Below, one piece after another: positions 33,367 to 45,555 of a stretch of 64,000 bases of DNA. The first letter of the stretch is position 1. Every line of letters begins with the position of its first letter. Source of the DNA: Cristatella mucedo (lineage: Eukaryota; Bryozoa; Phylactolaemata; Cristatellidae); the NCBI GenBank assembly GCA_009760855.2, contig WPIO01000192.1, forward strand, positions 357,001 through 421,000. The letters run 5' to 3'. The notes beneath the pieces were generated by a model. It saw nothing but the letters and a program-made list of their open reading frames with translations, made no database searches and was not told the DNA's origin. The translations under genes were made by a program, and so were the position numbers.

Positions 33367-36300
33367 GAGTACAATAGAACCAAAACTCACTGTATTAAAG
33401 AGAGTCAGTCAAAAGTTTTTAAAAATATATTGGTAGAGTGTGAGAGGGACAAAGCTTTGCACTGACAGAGGTATTGTTAGTGCTTCGCTATTAATATATT
33501 CCTAAACAGTTAAGGGATGGTAAGTAAAGAAAGAGTTCAGTTCTGAGACTGAGAGATGTACCAAAACGCACATGCTATAGTCTGCAAATTTCGGAACTGC
33601 TTAGAACTTAACGGCCTTCGCCAGTTTTAAAAATAGACTAGAATTTGGGCTCAGTCGGGACAGGGCTCAGGGGCACGATTAGACTTGGGCTTGCAAGGCA
33701 CTATTCCCATTACTTTGTAGAATTGATGGTTGCAGTGTTTGCATTTTTGAGACAGGAGAATTACCCGATTATCCAATGAGCCTATGCAGGCTCGGTTAAA
33801 GACACCGAGTGGACGAGATGGAAAGAAGGATGATAGGACGGATGTCTGCTAAGCTGGTTGCTCTAGTAGGTGGAGACAACAGAAAGTCGACTCCTCTTAA
33901 ATGGATACACTCGAGCCTGCAAATGTCGATTCCTAAAGGCTAGGTCGCTCCATATTTCCGGATGAGACTACAGCAAGAGAAAATATGGGACGTGGGACTG
34001 CTCTTATATCCGATATTCTTACACCCGGAGTCACCAATATCCTTTAGTACATCAGAAGCTTTGTGTTTATCTCTGCAAGTAGGCTGATGAAAAGTGAGAT
34101 ACTCTAAAGATTCATGAGCTGCAGGGACGCGAAAAGGTAGCTGATTATCGCCTCAATGTTTATACATTTATCGCATCAATACATATTGAATACATTAAGG
34201 GTAGCTAAGACGTTTGATAAATGCGTAAACACAAAAACTATACAATTCGCTGTTTTTATATTCTTGCTTCCTCGGATGTGGACTTTCAGTTGCATTAGCC
34301 TTAACCTCAAATAATCGGTGCAGATCTATAAAGCTGGCATAATAATGTTTTGCCTAATAAACTAATAAGCTTCGCTAGTAATAAACCTTATACATAGAAT
34401 TTAATTATCCATATTTGGGCGATATGCTCTATCAGCATTGTGAGATTTTAGAAAAGATAAAAACAGCTAAAGTGGACACACTAGATCTGAAAACAGGATT
34501 TGCCTTGGGATAGAAGGGAACTCTGACAGTAGCTGGCAGGGGTCCTGATAATAATTCTCACAGATATTACTCCTTTACATTCACCTTTGCTATCACTATG
34601 TAAAGCATTCTAGTACAGTCGTTTAGTTATAGTTTTTCAGATGAACCTCAGTATCGATATGGTTTACTAGATGCTTTAGTAAGACATGCACTTCTCATTT
34701 GCACTCTCTTGACAACATCAAAGTAGTACCCTCAGGGTACGTTATAGAAGGTAAAAACAAGGCATGATAAATAGCAGCTTGGCAATTGAGAAATATAAAA
34801 ATTGCATTACTTTTTCGGTTACTGGTGTGTAATCAAGCAGCAAGTTATGGCACCATAAAAAGCAAACAGAGGGAGGCTACTCACATCACGGTTATGATGT
34901 TATACCAGATAAACTGAACTTACCTTTTAGTATAATCTTGGCATATTCCTCTTCAAATCACGACCAAGGTGATCAGAAAAAGAAAATTAGAAACTGGAAT
35001 TGACTGCTCTAGAATTTATTGAAAAACGTAACCACAAGCTGATGTAAGTTTTTAAAGTACAGTCTTGAAATTTACCGTACAAATTTCATAATGTTGGTTC
35101 CTAAGTGCAACAGGAGATACATATCAAAGTTTATAACTGTTTGCTGAAAGTATTTAGTCGTCACGATACCGCCTGAGCAAGATTAAAAAAATATTATGTA
35201 AGAAAGCTATCTCGGCATTTTAAAATCGAGGGCTGAGCAGAAAAGCTTTCCGTTAGAAGACGCATGAGACATTTGAGCACGTATGCATTTGATCCACATG
35301 GTGTAGCACTGCTTGCACAGTCACTGCTTGATGGGAGCCCATTTACACTTGCATTAACAGCTTCTCTAATTTTATCAAGTCTGCAGTACAACGATGATAT
35401 GCAATGCTTTCTCAAACTGTGAATATATGCTCGTACTTGAGAAGACAAAAGGCATTTTAAGATTTTCACAAGTAACAACAAAATGCACCAGCTCAATAAA
35501 GTACCTCCTTTCAAGCATTCAGTTTTACCGGAAAAGTTACCAAACTAGTTACCAAACTTTCAGCCTTATTTTCTTAAATGTCACCTCCGAGAAAACTTAA
35601 TTTTTTAAGTAAAATACAAAATTAAATCCTGAATACTGTTATGAATTTAAAATGAAACACAAAATGCGAACACGAAATATCTTGCTTGACGTACATGAAA
35701 CCAAGTGCTAATACATCTGGGATTGGTGGTAAGCTCATTCTGTGCATCTTGCAGTGAGCTTATCAGCGTTCACCATGATCCGCAGCGAAAGCTCTTTAAC
35801 GAAGCTCTAGCCCGTATGACTTTCTGCAAACCAGCAAGTATGTAAACAAATAGCTTTCAGGGGCTGTCTGCCAATTTCTCTCAATATCCAGAGCTGCTTG
35901 ATAGGAATTCAGTTGCACACTGCAGTGCTAGTTCGGCCCAGTGGTCAGGGCTCTTATTCCGAAAAAAGTCAAGGTACATGTATTTTAAGGACCCGGTTGT
36001 CCAATTGGGCACCGAAGCATGTTGGAATCGTCTGTATAAAGAGATTAAGTTCTCTGAGGTTCAAATCGAGGAGAATTATATTTATATTTCAATTAATATT
36101 CACCTGTATGATTTAAGTAGAGGCTGTCGTTATTTGCCTCAGAGGACATACATAGAATGCATGATAAGGAAATATATCACATGAGACATTGATTATTGCA
36201 CTCAAAACCATCGCTACCTGCAGGATGCAATCGATCTAACTGACTTCGACCCAATGCAAAAAAGCTTCGTTTCAGCTAAACGTCATAGCAGACATGTATT

Positions 36301-36497
36301 TTATTCTCCGCCTGGTATCAGCTCCGTATGAAAACCTAGCTATGCTCGCTCGGTCATCTGCAACTGATATGACAACACCATCATCACTCATCGGCTGTGA
36401 CAACTAGCACGAATGTCCATTGATTTTTGAAGATATTTTGAACACTACAACGCCATGCGAAAAGGGCAAAGAAAACAGCTTGCCTTGGCATAAAAGT

Positions 36498-36941
36498 TAA
36501 TAATAATAATAATAATATTGCACTTGATAAAGCGCCCTCAGAGAACTTAATCTCTTTCTAGGCGCTTTACATTTGCTGCAAAGTGATACGCAATAGAATA
36601 TTAAATAAAATCATGCTTGAAAAACAAACAAAATGAATAACAAGTTTAGGGGTTACAAGCACTGGGTCAGCATGCACATGTGGTTAGTGGCAGCATGAAC
36701 AGTGTCAGCACGCATAAGCACATCGAGGACGAATCACAAGGACCCACTAAATGCTGTCCTAAATAGGTATGTTTTTAAGTTTCTTTTAAATGTGGTCAGG
36801 TCAGGGGATGTTCTGATGCAGGTCGGGAGGGAGTTCCAGGCTGTGGGAGCATACGAGCTAAATGCACGGTCTCCAAAGGATTTAAGGTTTGTACGAGGTA
36901 TTTCTAGACTGTTGGATTCCGAAAAGCGAGTGGTACGATGC
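36498..36941 (-). mobile_element. LINE A 3' fragment inserted in unit 2
   Basis: It starts with (AAT)n, then hairpin and 3' UTR, and ends in the C-terminal ORF2 segment. Flanking sequence on both sides matches the uninterrupted paralogous region of unit 1 near 26.5 kb, which marks it as inserted after the duplication. Confidence 0.8.
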
Positions 36942-37029
36942 TACCAATATATTGGACTGCTTGAGCACTGTGTAGTAGCGAGAGTACTGCGGTAGCGTTT
37001 GAAAGTAAAACAATGACGGCTAGATTTGT

Positions 37030-37180
37030 CATTGCCGAGTTCGTTTTCCCCGAATGTTAAAACGCTTGCACTGACTAAGGTCTGGCCAAGGTCGTGTACT
37101 CGAGCCCCTTGGCGTATGTGAAGAGACTGCATAGAAATTAGGCTCTCCTATGGTGCTTTACCATTTAAACACGTTTATAA
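37030..37180 (+). mobile_element. tRNA-derived SINE with LINE A-like tail
   Basis: It is homologous to the SINE at 61.69 kb. The B-box region reads ggtcgtgtactcgagcccct, and the tail reads aagagactgcatagaaatta then ggctctcctatggtgcttta, recalling the LINE A hairpin. Unit 1 lacks it: there aactgcataacaaaattatt runs on uninterrupted near 26590. Confidence 0.6.
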
Positions 37181-37429
37181 TTTGTTACGCTTGCACCTCA
37201 GTACTACATTAGGCTGCCATCAATTGATAATAGGCTGCAAATGCATTCAACAGCAAATAAATCAGCACATATAATAGCTATGACTGACCACTCAATCCTG
37301 ATTTGTACTGGTTTTACAGCTTTTCCGAGAGCCCGCCTCTACTCTCTAATTTCCACGACCAACCACCTACGTCAAACTGAGCCGATTTATGCAGTCGTCT
37401 CATCTTTGTATTTCCATCTGTAACGCCAT

Positions 37430-38130
37430 AAAGCCACACAGCATATGAGAGTGTTACCTAGCTGAGGTTTGAATAGCTCACTCGCAGGCCAAGTTGCTTT
37501 CGTTACGCACTTGGTAGTTCAAAAACTTTATTACACGAAACATACAGAAAGTAAAAGGTATAATTGAGTCAGGAGATCAATTAACGTAGTGAGAAGTAGC
37601 AGCTCATTACGGCTGGAAAGGATGTACCTAGTCGTAAGCAGGATAGTTGTTGTCATTGTCAAAGAAATGTGAAAAAAGTCCCACAGCCTAGGACCTACAT
37701 AGTAAAATCTTCTGTCGCCGTTGCTATTTAAGCGGTGGAATTGAGTGGCTAATTTAGTCACAATACAAGACTTGGAGAAAAGATAAAGGCTAAAACTGGT
37801 ACAGCTGTTCACCGAGCATTGCATAGGCTAAGCCATGGCGCAGCCTTGTGGGTCAGCGTATGTTTTTTGGTTCTTGCAGAATGGAGACGCTCGAAAGGCG
37901 GGAATCTTTGATTAGCTTTGCAGGCATGTTCATCACTAGCTCCATTGGCCCAGTGGTTTTTTTAATTGTACTTACGGCCAAAAGGGTCTAAAACCATCTA
38001 GCCGAGACAAAAATAAGAAGCTAGCCAAATCCTATTGCAAGCGTCTATAGAGAAAGGTTTCGAATGTTAGACACACCAGAGACGTGATGGCAATGTTTGG
38101 CATTGGTCTTCTCAATGAAAGGTTCAACGT
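37430..38130 (-). mobile_element. LINE B relic (antisense), shared with unit 4
   Basis: Minus-strand similarity to the C-terminus and 3' UTR of LINE B is recognisable but highly diverged (VGPRLWD-F and NGDRRFYY remain in one frame). The paralogous relic is at 62045-62770, so insertion preceded that duplication. Confidence 0.6.
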
Positions 38131-38304
38131 TTCTTAGCTTTGATTGACGACACACACATTCTGAGCTCACAGTAACGGACGCGCAACAGCACGCCTCCTA
38201 GCTGAGCAAAGCCTCATAGCCCAGCCACATAGTTAAGGTGTCCTACAAGTAGCTGTCTGGTATTGTCGTCGTTTAACTTAAGAAAGTCAGCCAAAATCCA
38301 GGGT

Positions 38305-39080
38305 CAACAACATGACATATCTCGGTTGAAAGATATGCAAGCCAAGAGCCAATGCATGTGGTATTGGTGGCAAGCTCATTCCGTGTGTTGTGCAGTGAGG
38401 GTTCCAGCATTCGCCATGATCCGTGGAGCTAATAAACAGAGAAAACTCGAAAACGACGTTCGTGCCTGTATGGCTGGCCTCAAATCTGAAAGTTTGCAGA
38501 GATAGCTTTTAGTGGCTGTCTGCCAATTGGTCTCAATTTCTTTTAAACTGGTTGACGGAAATTCAGTCGGGCACTGCTGCGCTGGTTCGGCCCAGTGGTC
38601 AAGGTTCTCATTTGGGAAAAAAGAAAAAAGGTAAATGCATTTTAAGGCCCTGGTTATGGACTCAAGCTCCGCGACATGTTTGAATCGTCCGTATACAAAT
38701 TTTAAGTTTTCAGATGGTCATTTTAAATGAATTTCATTTCTATTTCAATTTAAATTTACCTGTATGCCTTGCTTACAGGCTGTCGACATTAGACACGGGT
38801 AATGCAATCAGAACCATAGCTAGCTGCAGAATTTGATAAATCGACCTCGCGAAAATTTACTTCCACCCGATGCAAAAAGCTTCATTCCAGCTAAACGCCA
38901 TAGCAGACCAATAGTATCTTCTCCGCCAGGGATCAGCTCTGCGTTTGCACCTAGATATGCTTGGTCATCCGGAAATCTTACGACGACATCAGCATTAATC
39001 GCAAGCTGTAACCATGACCACGAATGCTTATCGATTTCGAAAGAATTCGGAAACACTGTGACGTCGCGCGAAAAGGGTTA
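38305..39080 (+). repeat. Copy of the duplicated R block
   Basis: It matches 49.85-50.60 kb and 60.80-61.56 kb: ttccgtgtgttgtgcagtga, gccatgatccgtggagctaa, then gtgacgtcgcgcgaaaaggg. At its right end it is joined to an antisense LINE B piece through aaaaccctt-gcaagactcc, a junction also found at 50.6 kb. Confidence 0.75.
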
Positions 39081-39081
39081 A

Positions 39082-39405
39082 GAAAACCCTTGCAAGACTC
39101 CACAGGTGACTGGGTGTGTAGATACAACCTGATACCAACACGGCACATAATAAACACAATAGGAATAGTATATGATGTCAAACACGTCATTGCCTCGTCT
39201 GCTAGACCGTTCGTTGTCCTCAATCGGTCAACCACGATGTAGCTAGCATTAATGTGAAGGCAGCTGACAGGTCATGCAGTACTAGGGCAGTGCATTCTCG
39301 TCACCGTTGCTTCACGTTATGTCACCAGTTGCACTGAGGAGAGCAGTTTTAGTGAAATGCTGCCACTTGGAGCAATTTTGACTAATTTCCTAGAAGTCTC
39401 ATCCA
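39082..39405 (-). mobile_element. LINE B fragment (RT region, antisense)
   Basis: It matches the minus strand at 58905-59210 (gactccacaggtgac, cattgcctcgtctgctagac, actagggcagtg). It carries part of the RT region with broken frames. The interval to 40055 shows nothing further. Confidence 0.7.
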
Positions 39406-40056
39406 CTTTAATAAGTGCTACAAGCGGCTCACTATTCTGTGATAAATGAGACTGCGAACAATCTTTGATAAATAAAGACTAGAGAAACTATGTCTTGTTT
39501 GCGAGAACTTTAGCATCTAGTAAGGCTTTTTAAGTTTTTTTTTGTAATAATGGCCGATTAAAAAGACTCTGGTAAAGCCCCGATTTTCTAGAAAAGCATT
39601 ACAAGTCATGGTCATGGCAGCCCTAAGTTTTTTGCAAGTGAAGAGTATGTAGATAATGGGATATCGTATTCAGAAGACGAGCTTTTTCGCCGGACCTAAT
39701 TAGGCTAGCCTTATCTCTTGCGGAATTATGGGAAAAAGGTTACAGGAATGTCACATGTTACTATTCGGCATACGATTTTGTAGAAGGGTGCTCATTAGAA
39801 TCAAGGATGAAAGCACTTTTTCAATATATAAGGGTGAAAACATATGAGCCGAGTCGTTAATGCTTGTGAAGTGAGACCTTTGGAGTTTGTTCAGAAAATT
39901 GTTTACCGTGTTATACATTCATTTCTGGTCTGACTGGCATGATATAAGATTTTGAGTGGATATAGGAGCCTCGTTTTTTTTAATGTTCCGTGTATACTCA
40001 AAGAATGTTTTTGAAGTTGTCTACATAATAATCAGATCACGACTGCAATAAACCAT

Positions 40057-43000
40057 GTTAATAATAATAATAATGTACTTGATAAAGCTCCCTCAGAGAA
40101 CTCAATCTCTTTCAAGGTGATTTACATTTGCTGCAAAGGGAGGCGATATTGAATGGTGAGTTATATTGTGCTTAATAAACATGAATAGCATAGTTAGGGG
40201 TGACATTCACAGGGTCAGCATGCAAGTGTGATTAGTGGCAGCATGCACAGTGTCAGCACACATAAGTGCATGAAGGAGGAATTATAACGACCCACTAAAT
40301 GCTGTCCTAAATAGGTGTGTTTTTCCGTTCCTTTTAAATGTGGTTAAGTCAGTGGATGTTCTGACTCAAGTCGAGAGGGAGTTCCAGGCTTTAGGAGCAT
40401 ACGAACTAAATGCAAATTCGCCACAGGACTTGAGGTTTGTACGAGGTATTGGTAAACTGTTGGATTCCGAAAAGCAGGTGGTACGATGCTTGGCATGTGG
40501 GGGAGTAGATCTAAGAGAAAGGCTTGAGCCGAAAAATAAAGCGATCAAAAAGTGAGCAACAACACCTTTAAGTCGATCCGTTGCTTGGCTGGTAGCCAGT
40601 GCAGGTCGGCGAGAAGTGGTGTGCAGTGGCAACAGCAAAGCTCATGACAGATAAGCCTTGCTGCGGAGTTTTGCACCAGCTGTCATCGCCTGATTGCTCA
40701 TGCCGGTAGGCCAGAAAGCAGTGAGTTGCAGAAGTCAAGACGAGATGCCACAGATGTATGGACCAACTTAGATGTGGTATCCTTATCTAGACAAGCCCAA
40801 ATTTTAGCAATGTTAATTAGCTGAAAGTAGGCAGACTTGATTGTGGAGCTAATGGGGTGGTCTAACGAGAGGTCACTTTGGAACATGGCACCTATATTTC
40901 GAGCTGATTTAAAGGGAGATATGCTGGCAGTGCTAAGGTTGAGCGGCAGCCTTTCCAATTTCTGAATTACACTGTGTTTGCCCATAACTAGTAGGTTAGT
41001 TTTTACCATAGTTTAGTATTAGAAAACTTGATGCCCTCTATGTGCGGATGTCATCAATACATGCAGCAATGGAGTTAAGAGAATTCGAGGTGCTTGAAGG
41101 CTGGGAGGGATTAAAGCAAAGGTACAGCTGAGTGTCATCCACATAGAAGTGAAAGCCTAGATTGTGCATGTAAATCACATCAGCGAGAGGGAGAGCATAA
41201 ACCGTGAATAGAACTGGACCTAGCACTGAGCCCTGAGGTACCCCATATTTCAGAGGTACTAAGGATGATCTTTGTCCATTCACGTCAATACTCTGGAGTC
41301 TCTCACTGAGATAGGACCTGAACCATTGCAGAGCAGTGCCAGTGATGCCCAGGCGATATGAGAGGCGCTCTAGAAGAACTTAGTAATCGATAGCATCAAA
41401 AGCTGCCGAAAGATCGAGAAAAACAAGCAGTGACACTCTACCTAGGTCTGCATTCCTAAGTAGATCGTTATGCCTTGCTAGTAAGTTCCAGTCTGGCTTT
41501 AGAGCTAATCACTCCACAGAGTCAGCATTGCTTAGGGTATACAACGACCTACTTAGGAATGCAGACATGGGTAGAGTGTCTCTGCTTGTTTTGCTTGATC
41601 TTTCGGCAGCTTTTGATACCATCGATCACAAAGTTCTTCTAGAGCACATCTCATCTCGCCTGGGCATCACTGGCACTGCTCTGCAGTGGTTCAGGTCCTA
41701 TCTCAGTGAGAGACTCCAGAGTATTGACGTGAATGGACAAAGATCATCTGAAGTACCTCTGAAATATGGAGTACCTCAGGGCTCAGTGCTAGGTCCGGTT
41801 CTTTTCACGGTTTATACTCTGCCTCTTGCTGATGTGATTGTCAAGCACAATCTAGGCTTTCACTTCTATGCGGATGACGCTCAGTTGTACCTTTGCTTTG
41901 ATCCCTCCTAGCCTTCGAGCACCTCAAACTCTCTGAACTCACTTGCTGCATGCATTGATGACATCTGCACATGGATGGCAGCAAATTTTCTAAAACTAAA
42001 CGATGACAAAACTAACTTACTAGTTATGGGCAAACCCAGTGTGATTCAGAGATTGGAAACGCTGTCTCTCAAAATTGGCTCTGCCAGCATATCTCCTGTC
42101 GAATCAGCTCGAAATCTAGGTGTCATATTCGAAAGCGACCTCTCGTTAGACGACCTTATCAGCTCCACAGTCAAATCTGCCTATTTTCAGCTTTATAACA
42201 TTGCTAAAATATTCGGGCTTGTTTAGATAATGATACCACGTCCAAGTTGGTCCATGTATTTGTGACATCTCGTCTCGACTTCTGCAACTCACTGCTTACT
42301 GGCCTACCAGCATCTGCGATCAGGCGATTGCAGCTGGTGCAAAACTCTGCAGCTAGGCTTGTCTGTCGTGAGCTTCGCAGTTGCCACATTACTCCACTTC
42401 TCGCCGACCTGCACTGGCTACCAGTCAAGCAACGGATTGACTTCAAGATTTTGTCGCTCACTTTTAGGTCCCTTCATTCTATGGCTCCAGCCTATCTGTC
42501 AGATATATTACCCCATCAGGCCAAGCATCGTACCACCTGCTTTTCGGAATCCAACAGTCTAGAAATACCTCATACGAACCTTAGCTCCTTTGGAGACCAT
42601 GCATTTAGTTCATATGCACCCAAAGCGTTGAACTCTCTCCCGACCTGCGTCAGAACATCCCCTGACCTGACCACATTTAAAAGGAACCTAAAAATTCACC
42701 TATTTAGGACAGCATTTAGTGGGTCCCCGTGATTCGTCCTTGATGTGCTTATGCGTGCTGACACCGTGCATGCTGCCACTATCCACATTTGCATGCTGAC
42801 CCTGTGCTTGTAACCCCTAACCATGTTATTCATTTCGTTTGTTTTTCAAGCATGATTTTACTTATCATTCAATTCCATTTCACTTTACAGCAAATGTAAA
42901 GAGCCTAGAAAGAGATAAGGTTCTCTGAGGGCGCCTTATCAAGTGAATTATTATTATTATTTTGCAGCCTAAGCTATGCTGACTCGTTGGAGTGATTAGC

Positions 43001-43740
43001 TGGAAAACCAGACTGGAACATACTTGTAAGATTCGAAGTTTCGACATATGAGTTCAGCTGGTCCGCCACGACCTGTTCCAGTGTCTTTGATAGGAATGGT
43101 AGAAGAGAGACTGGGCGGTAGTTGCTCAAGTTCTTTTGGTCTAGGATCGCTTTCTTGAGAAGTGGCATGATCGAAGATTTTTTGAAAGGTGCTGGGACAC
43201 AACCTAAGGGTAATTAGGTTATAATGAGGTTAGTCAGGCATGGCAGCAGCAGATCAATGCAACGTAGGAGCAGTATAGTGGGAATAGGGTTCAGAGGACT
43301 TGCTGTCTTCTTTGATTGGGATATAAACTTCAGTACGAGATCACTGATGACCTGCCTAAATGAAGACATTTAGATGCATCCAGGAATCGGAGAAATGCAT
43401 TCTAGGGGGTGGTGTGCTGTCATCGCAGGGATGGACTCTCTGATCTTGTCTAACAAAGAATCGAGAGAAGCGATCAGCTAGATCGTCACAAGGATTACCA
43501 GGTTAGGTGACAATCTGAGAGTGGTTGATCGTTGACATCAACATTTTCGGATTGTGCATCTGCGTTTTGACAATGTTTTTATATAAGCTAGACTTAGCCT
43601 TTGCTAGAATTGATTGGTACGACTTACACAAGTCTTCTTATGCCTGTCGATGAATAGTTAGTCCCGATCTTTTGTATGCTTTTCCGAGGTTAGGCTTATT
43701 AGACCTGGCTAGTTTGATGGCTGTGGTAAACCGTAGGCCG
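40057..43740 (-). mobile_element. LINE family A, long antisense copy split by a nested LINE A
   Basis: The 3' part (40057-41468) runs from (AAT)n tail and hairpin to the RT block NADMGRVSLL. The 5' part (42962-43740) resumes with the block before it (ESAN-SN on the minus strand, then SKTLEQVVADQLNSYVETSN and the linker). In the undisturbed element these two pieces are adjacent. Frames are broken by stops and indels. The FYVDDTQLYL catalytic box is recognisable at about 41.1 kb, with Val for Ala. The 5' end is truncated before the endonuclease. Confidence 0.85.
41470..42961 (+). mobile_element. LINE family A, sense copy nested in an antisense LINE A
   Basis: This is one of the best-preserved copies. 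It is 5'-truncated within RT (ARKFQSGFRANHSTES-like), then LLVLLDLSAAFDTIDHKVLL, YGVPQGSVLGPVLFTVYTLP, FHFYADDAQLYLCFDPS, a stop, ANFLKLNDDKTNLLVMGKP, SRLDFCNSLLTGLP, LADLHWLPVKQRIDFKI and APKALNSLPTCVRTSPDLTT, then 3' UTR, hairpin and (ATT)n to 42961. The catalytic YADD is intact. A stop at 41909-41911 and one frameshift near 42225 break the frame. Confidence 0.9.
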
Positions 43741-44050
43741 TATGGGTGAGGGTGCACAGTGTGCTTAGACAGAGGTGCTGTCAAGACCAAGATTAGAACG
43801 AGGAATATCCCACGAAGTCTTATAGAAAATTTAAAAGATTTTTTATGATTCAGTAGGTGGACGTCTTGCATGAGACAATCCACGTTGAGAGCGATCCAAA
43901 GTGTCATGATCACTGTATTAGTGGGGGTGTCAAGGCTTTTGGTCAAGGTTGAGCTCAGACATAGAAAACCTGCCTCACCAACAAGTTCCCTAAATTAATC
44001 TTGAGCAATTTCTACTAGGACGTTTTTTCTCCACGATAGAGATCGGCTTA
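43741..44050. other. No recognised feature
   Basis: Sequence between the end of the antisense LINE and the coding repeat relic. Possibly more decayed LINE, but I see no clear match. Confidence 0.3.
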
Positions 44051-44410
44051 GGGTGACTTCGAGCTTGACGTTGCCCTTTACACGACTTCACAGTGATACC
44101 TTCAGGTATTTCGCGGATATCTTGGCCGTTACCGTTCCTTAGCTGTCTTCAGATATTGTATTCACAACAGCACCAGCTTATAATAAGGTGCGTTGTCAAT
44201 ACCATCAGTCAATACCGACCGGTGGGCTTTCTGTCATGGGTCAGTAAGAACCTCCCTGAAGCCTGCATTCGCCCTAACAATAGTTCATCAATCAAACCTA
44301 TGCCCCACAAGTTTAAGGTGCCTACAGACGGGAGCAGCATGGACACACGTCAGATTGGTACAGTTTGGAGCCTGCTGCGAATGTGCGGTTCATTTGAAAT
44401 CAATTAGTAT
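44050..44410 (+). pseudogene. Unidentified coding repeat relic, second copy
   Basis: It aligns at protein and nucleotide level with 17864-18300 on the minus strand (SQYRPVG-FLSWVSKNLPEAC, SSSIKPMPHKFKV, DGSSMDTRQI). No start codon fits. The two copies differ greatly, so the source family is old or large. Function unknown. Confidence 0.5.
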
Positions 44411-45139
44411 ACAGGTTTTGAACTTCATCGCTCAAATGTACTCCACGGTTATCAAAGAAAAACGTTTGTTGTGTATGTATCGCTTTAAAGCAGGTTCACC
44501 TGATAGCTATTCCCTGCGGCACTAGTAATGAACCACTAGCTCAGTGTATGTCGTCTTCTTAAGCTAATAACATGGATACCCTAACCTAAATTGCATACAA
44601 TATGGCCAATCACCCAAATCTTTAACGCACTGTGTAACCAGACATCTCAGGCTTGGTCATGATGTGGACCTCGATCGCTAGGATCCGCAACGATGCTGAA
44701 CAATTCTTATTTCTAATCAGATAGCGAAAAGTAAGACCGTGATACGTGCGAAAACGATGGGAGCATTTTCATTATTGCACAAAAACATCAGACGGAAGGT
44801 TGCTATTTTCACAAACTGAAGTAGGCAGAACTACGTTTTCAGCCTGTTTTGTAGCAGACATCAGAATGGCGGGCTTCGTCTGAGCCGCCATTATCTGGTA
44901 TGGAGGGATAAATCAAACCTTGATATTTTCCCAGTACTTGCCCACTATTCTGATGGCAGCTCTGTGTACCAACTTAGAATCAATGACATGGCGACGGATA
45001 CAGTCACGCTATTTTTTACGAATCCTGGTTGCAGTGCTGACTTTCGTTTGCTGTGGCTAATTTTAGATGCTGAACAGTGCCTCCTGTGTAAGTAAATTTG
45101 ATTAGTAGGCTTCAGGTAGACCTCGTCGTTAGCATCGTA

Positions 45140-45555
45140 TTTACCACATCCTATCGCTTCTCAATGATCTGCACTGGCTCACACTCAAGAAACGTATTAA
45201 CCTTAAGATTTTGCAACATACTTACAGGTTGCTCCATTTTTTAGCTCCAGCCTACCGATCATATGCACCAAATCATTTGGCTAAGTATCGCATTATCGGC
45301 TCGTTTGAATTACAGTATTTAATAAATCAACGTGAATCGCCCTTTGTATGCTTACGAGTAAATATACCATGCGAGCTGCCTCCAACCATAGTTGCATGCT
45401 GACCCAGCTCATGTCACCTCTAAACCTGTTCAGCTAGATGACTATAAAGCTAGCCACTTTGAACTGTTTGATGTTGCTTCCTCCACAACAAATAAAAAGT
45501 GCCTGTAAAGAAATTAAAGTCTCTCAGGGTGCTATTAGTATGCTGTATTATTATG
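45140..45555 (+). mobile_element. LINE A relic, 3' end
   Basis: Decayed C-terminal blocks (gatctgcactggctcacact, FLAPAYRS-like) precede a 3' UTR remnant (gttgcatgctgacccag), a diverged hairpin (aagtgcctgtaaagaaatta, ctctcagggtgc) and tattattat. An internal deletion removed most of the C-terminal region. Confidence 0.65.

Larger units (their letters stand above)
32152..33799 (+). pseudogene. Pacifastin-like peptide gene, decayed copy 2
   Basis: Exon 1 (32152-32311) and exon 2 (33721-33799) align with copy 1. The start ATG is TTG, an in-frame TAA lies at 32197-32199 inside the signal peptide, small deletions follow, and the donor gtgagt is gtgatt. Exon 2 keeps its length and its acceptor, but two of its five Cys are gone: the CSC element reads CIF-like (TGT to TTT) and the Cys before Thr is Tyr. 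The downstream 3' UTR donor gtaagc is ctaagc. The intron also received a LINE B. This is a non-functional paralogue. Confidence 0.8.
31665..38130. repeat. Segmental duplication unit 2
   Basis: Collinear with unit 1 and partly with unit 4. It carries the pacifastin-like pseudogene, the R block (34.2-37.4 kb) and an old LINE B relic at its right end (37430-38130), also present in unit 4 (62045-62770). Private insertions are LINE B at 32600-33366 and LINE A at 36498-36941. Confidence 0.7.

Noticed and set aside
43638-43946. 102-residue minus-strand frame at the 5' end of the split LINE A
   Set aside because: It overlaps the LINE linker region and shows no independent domain.
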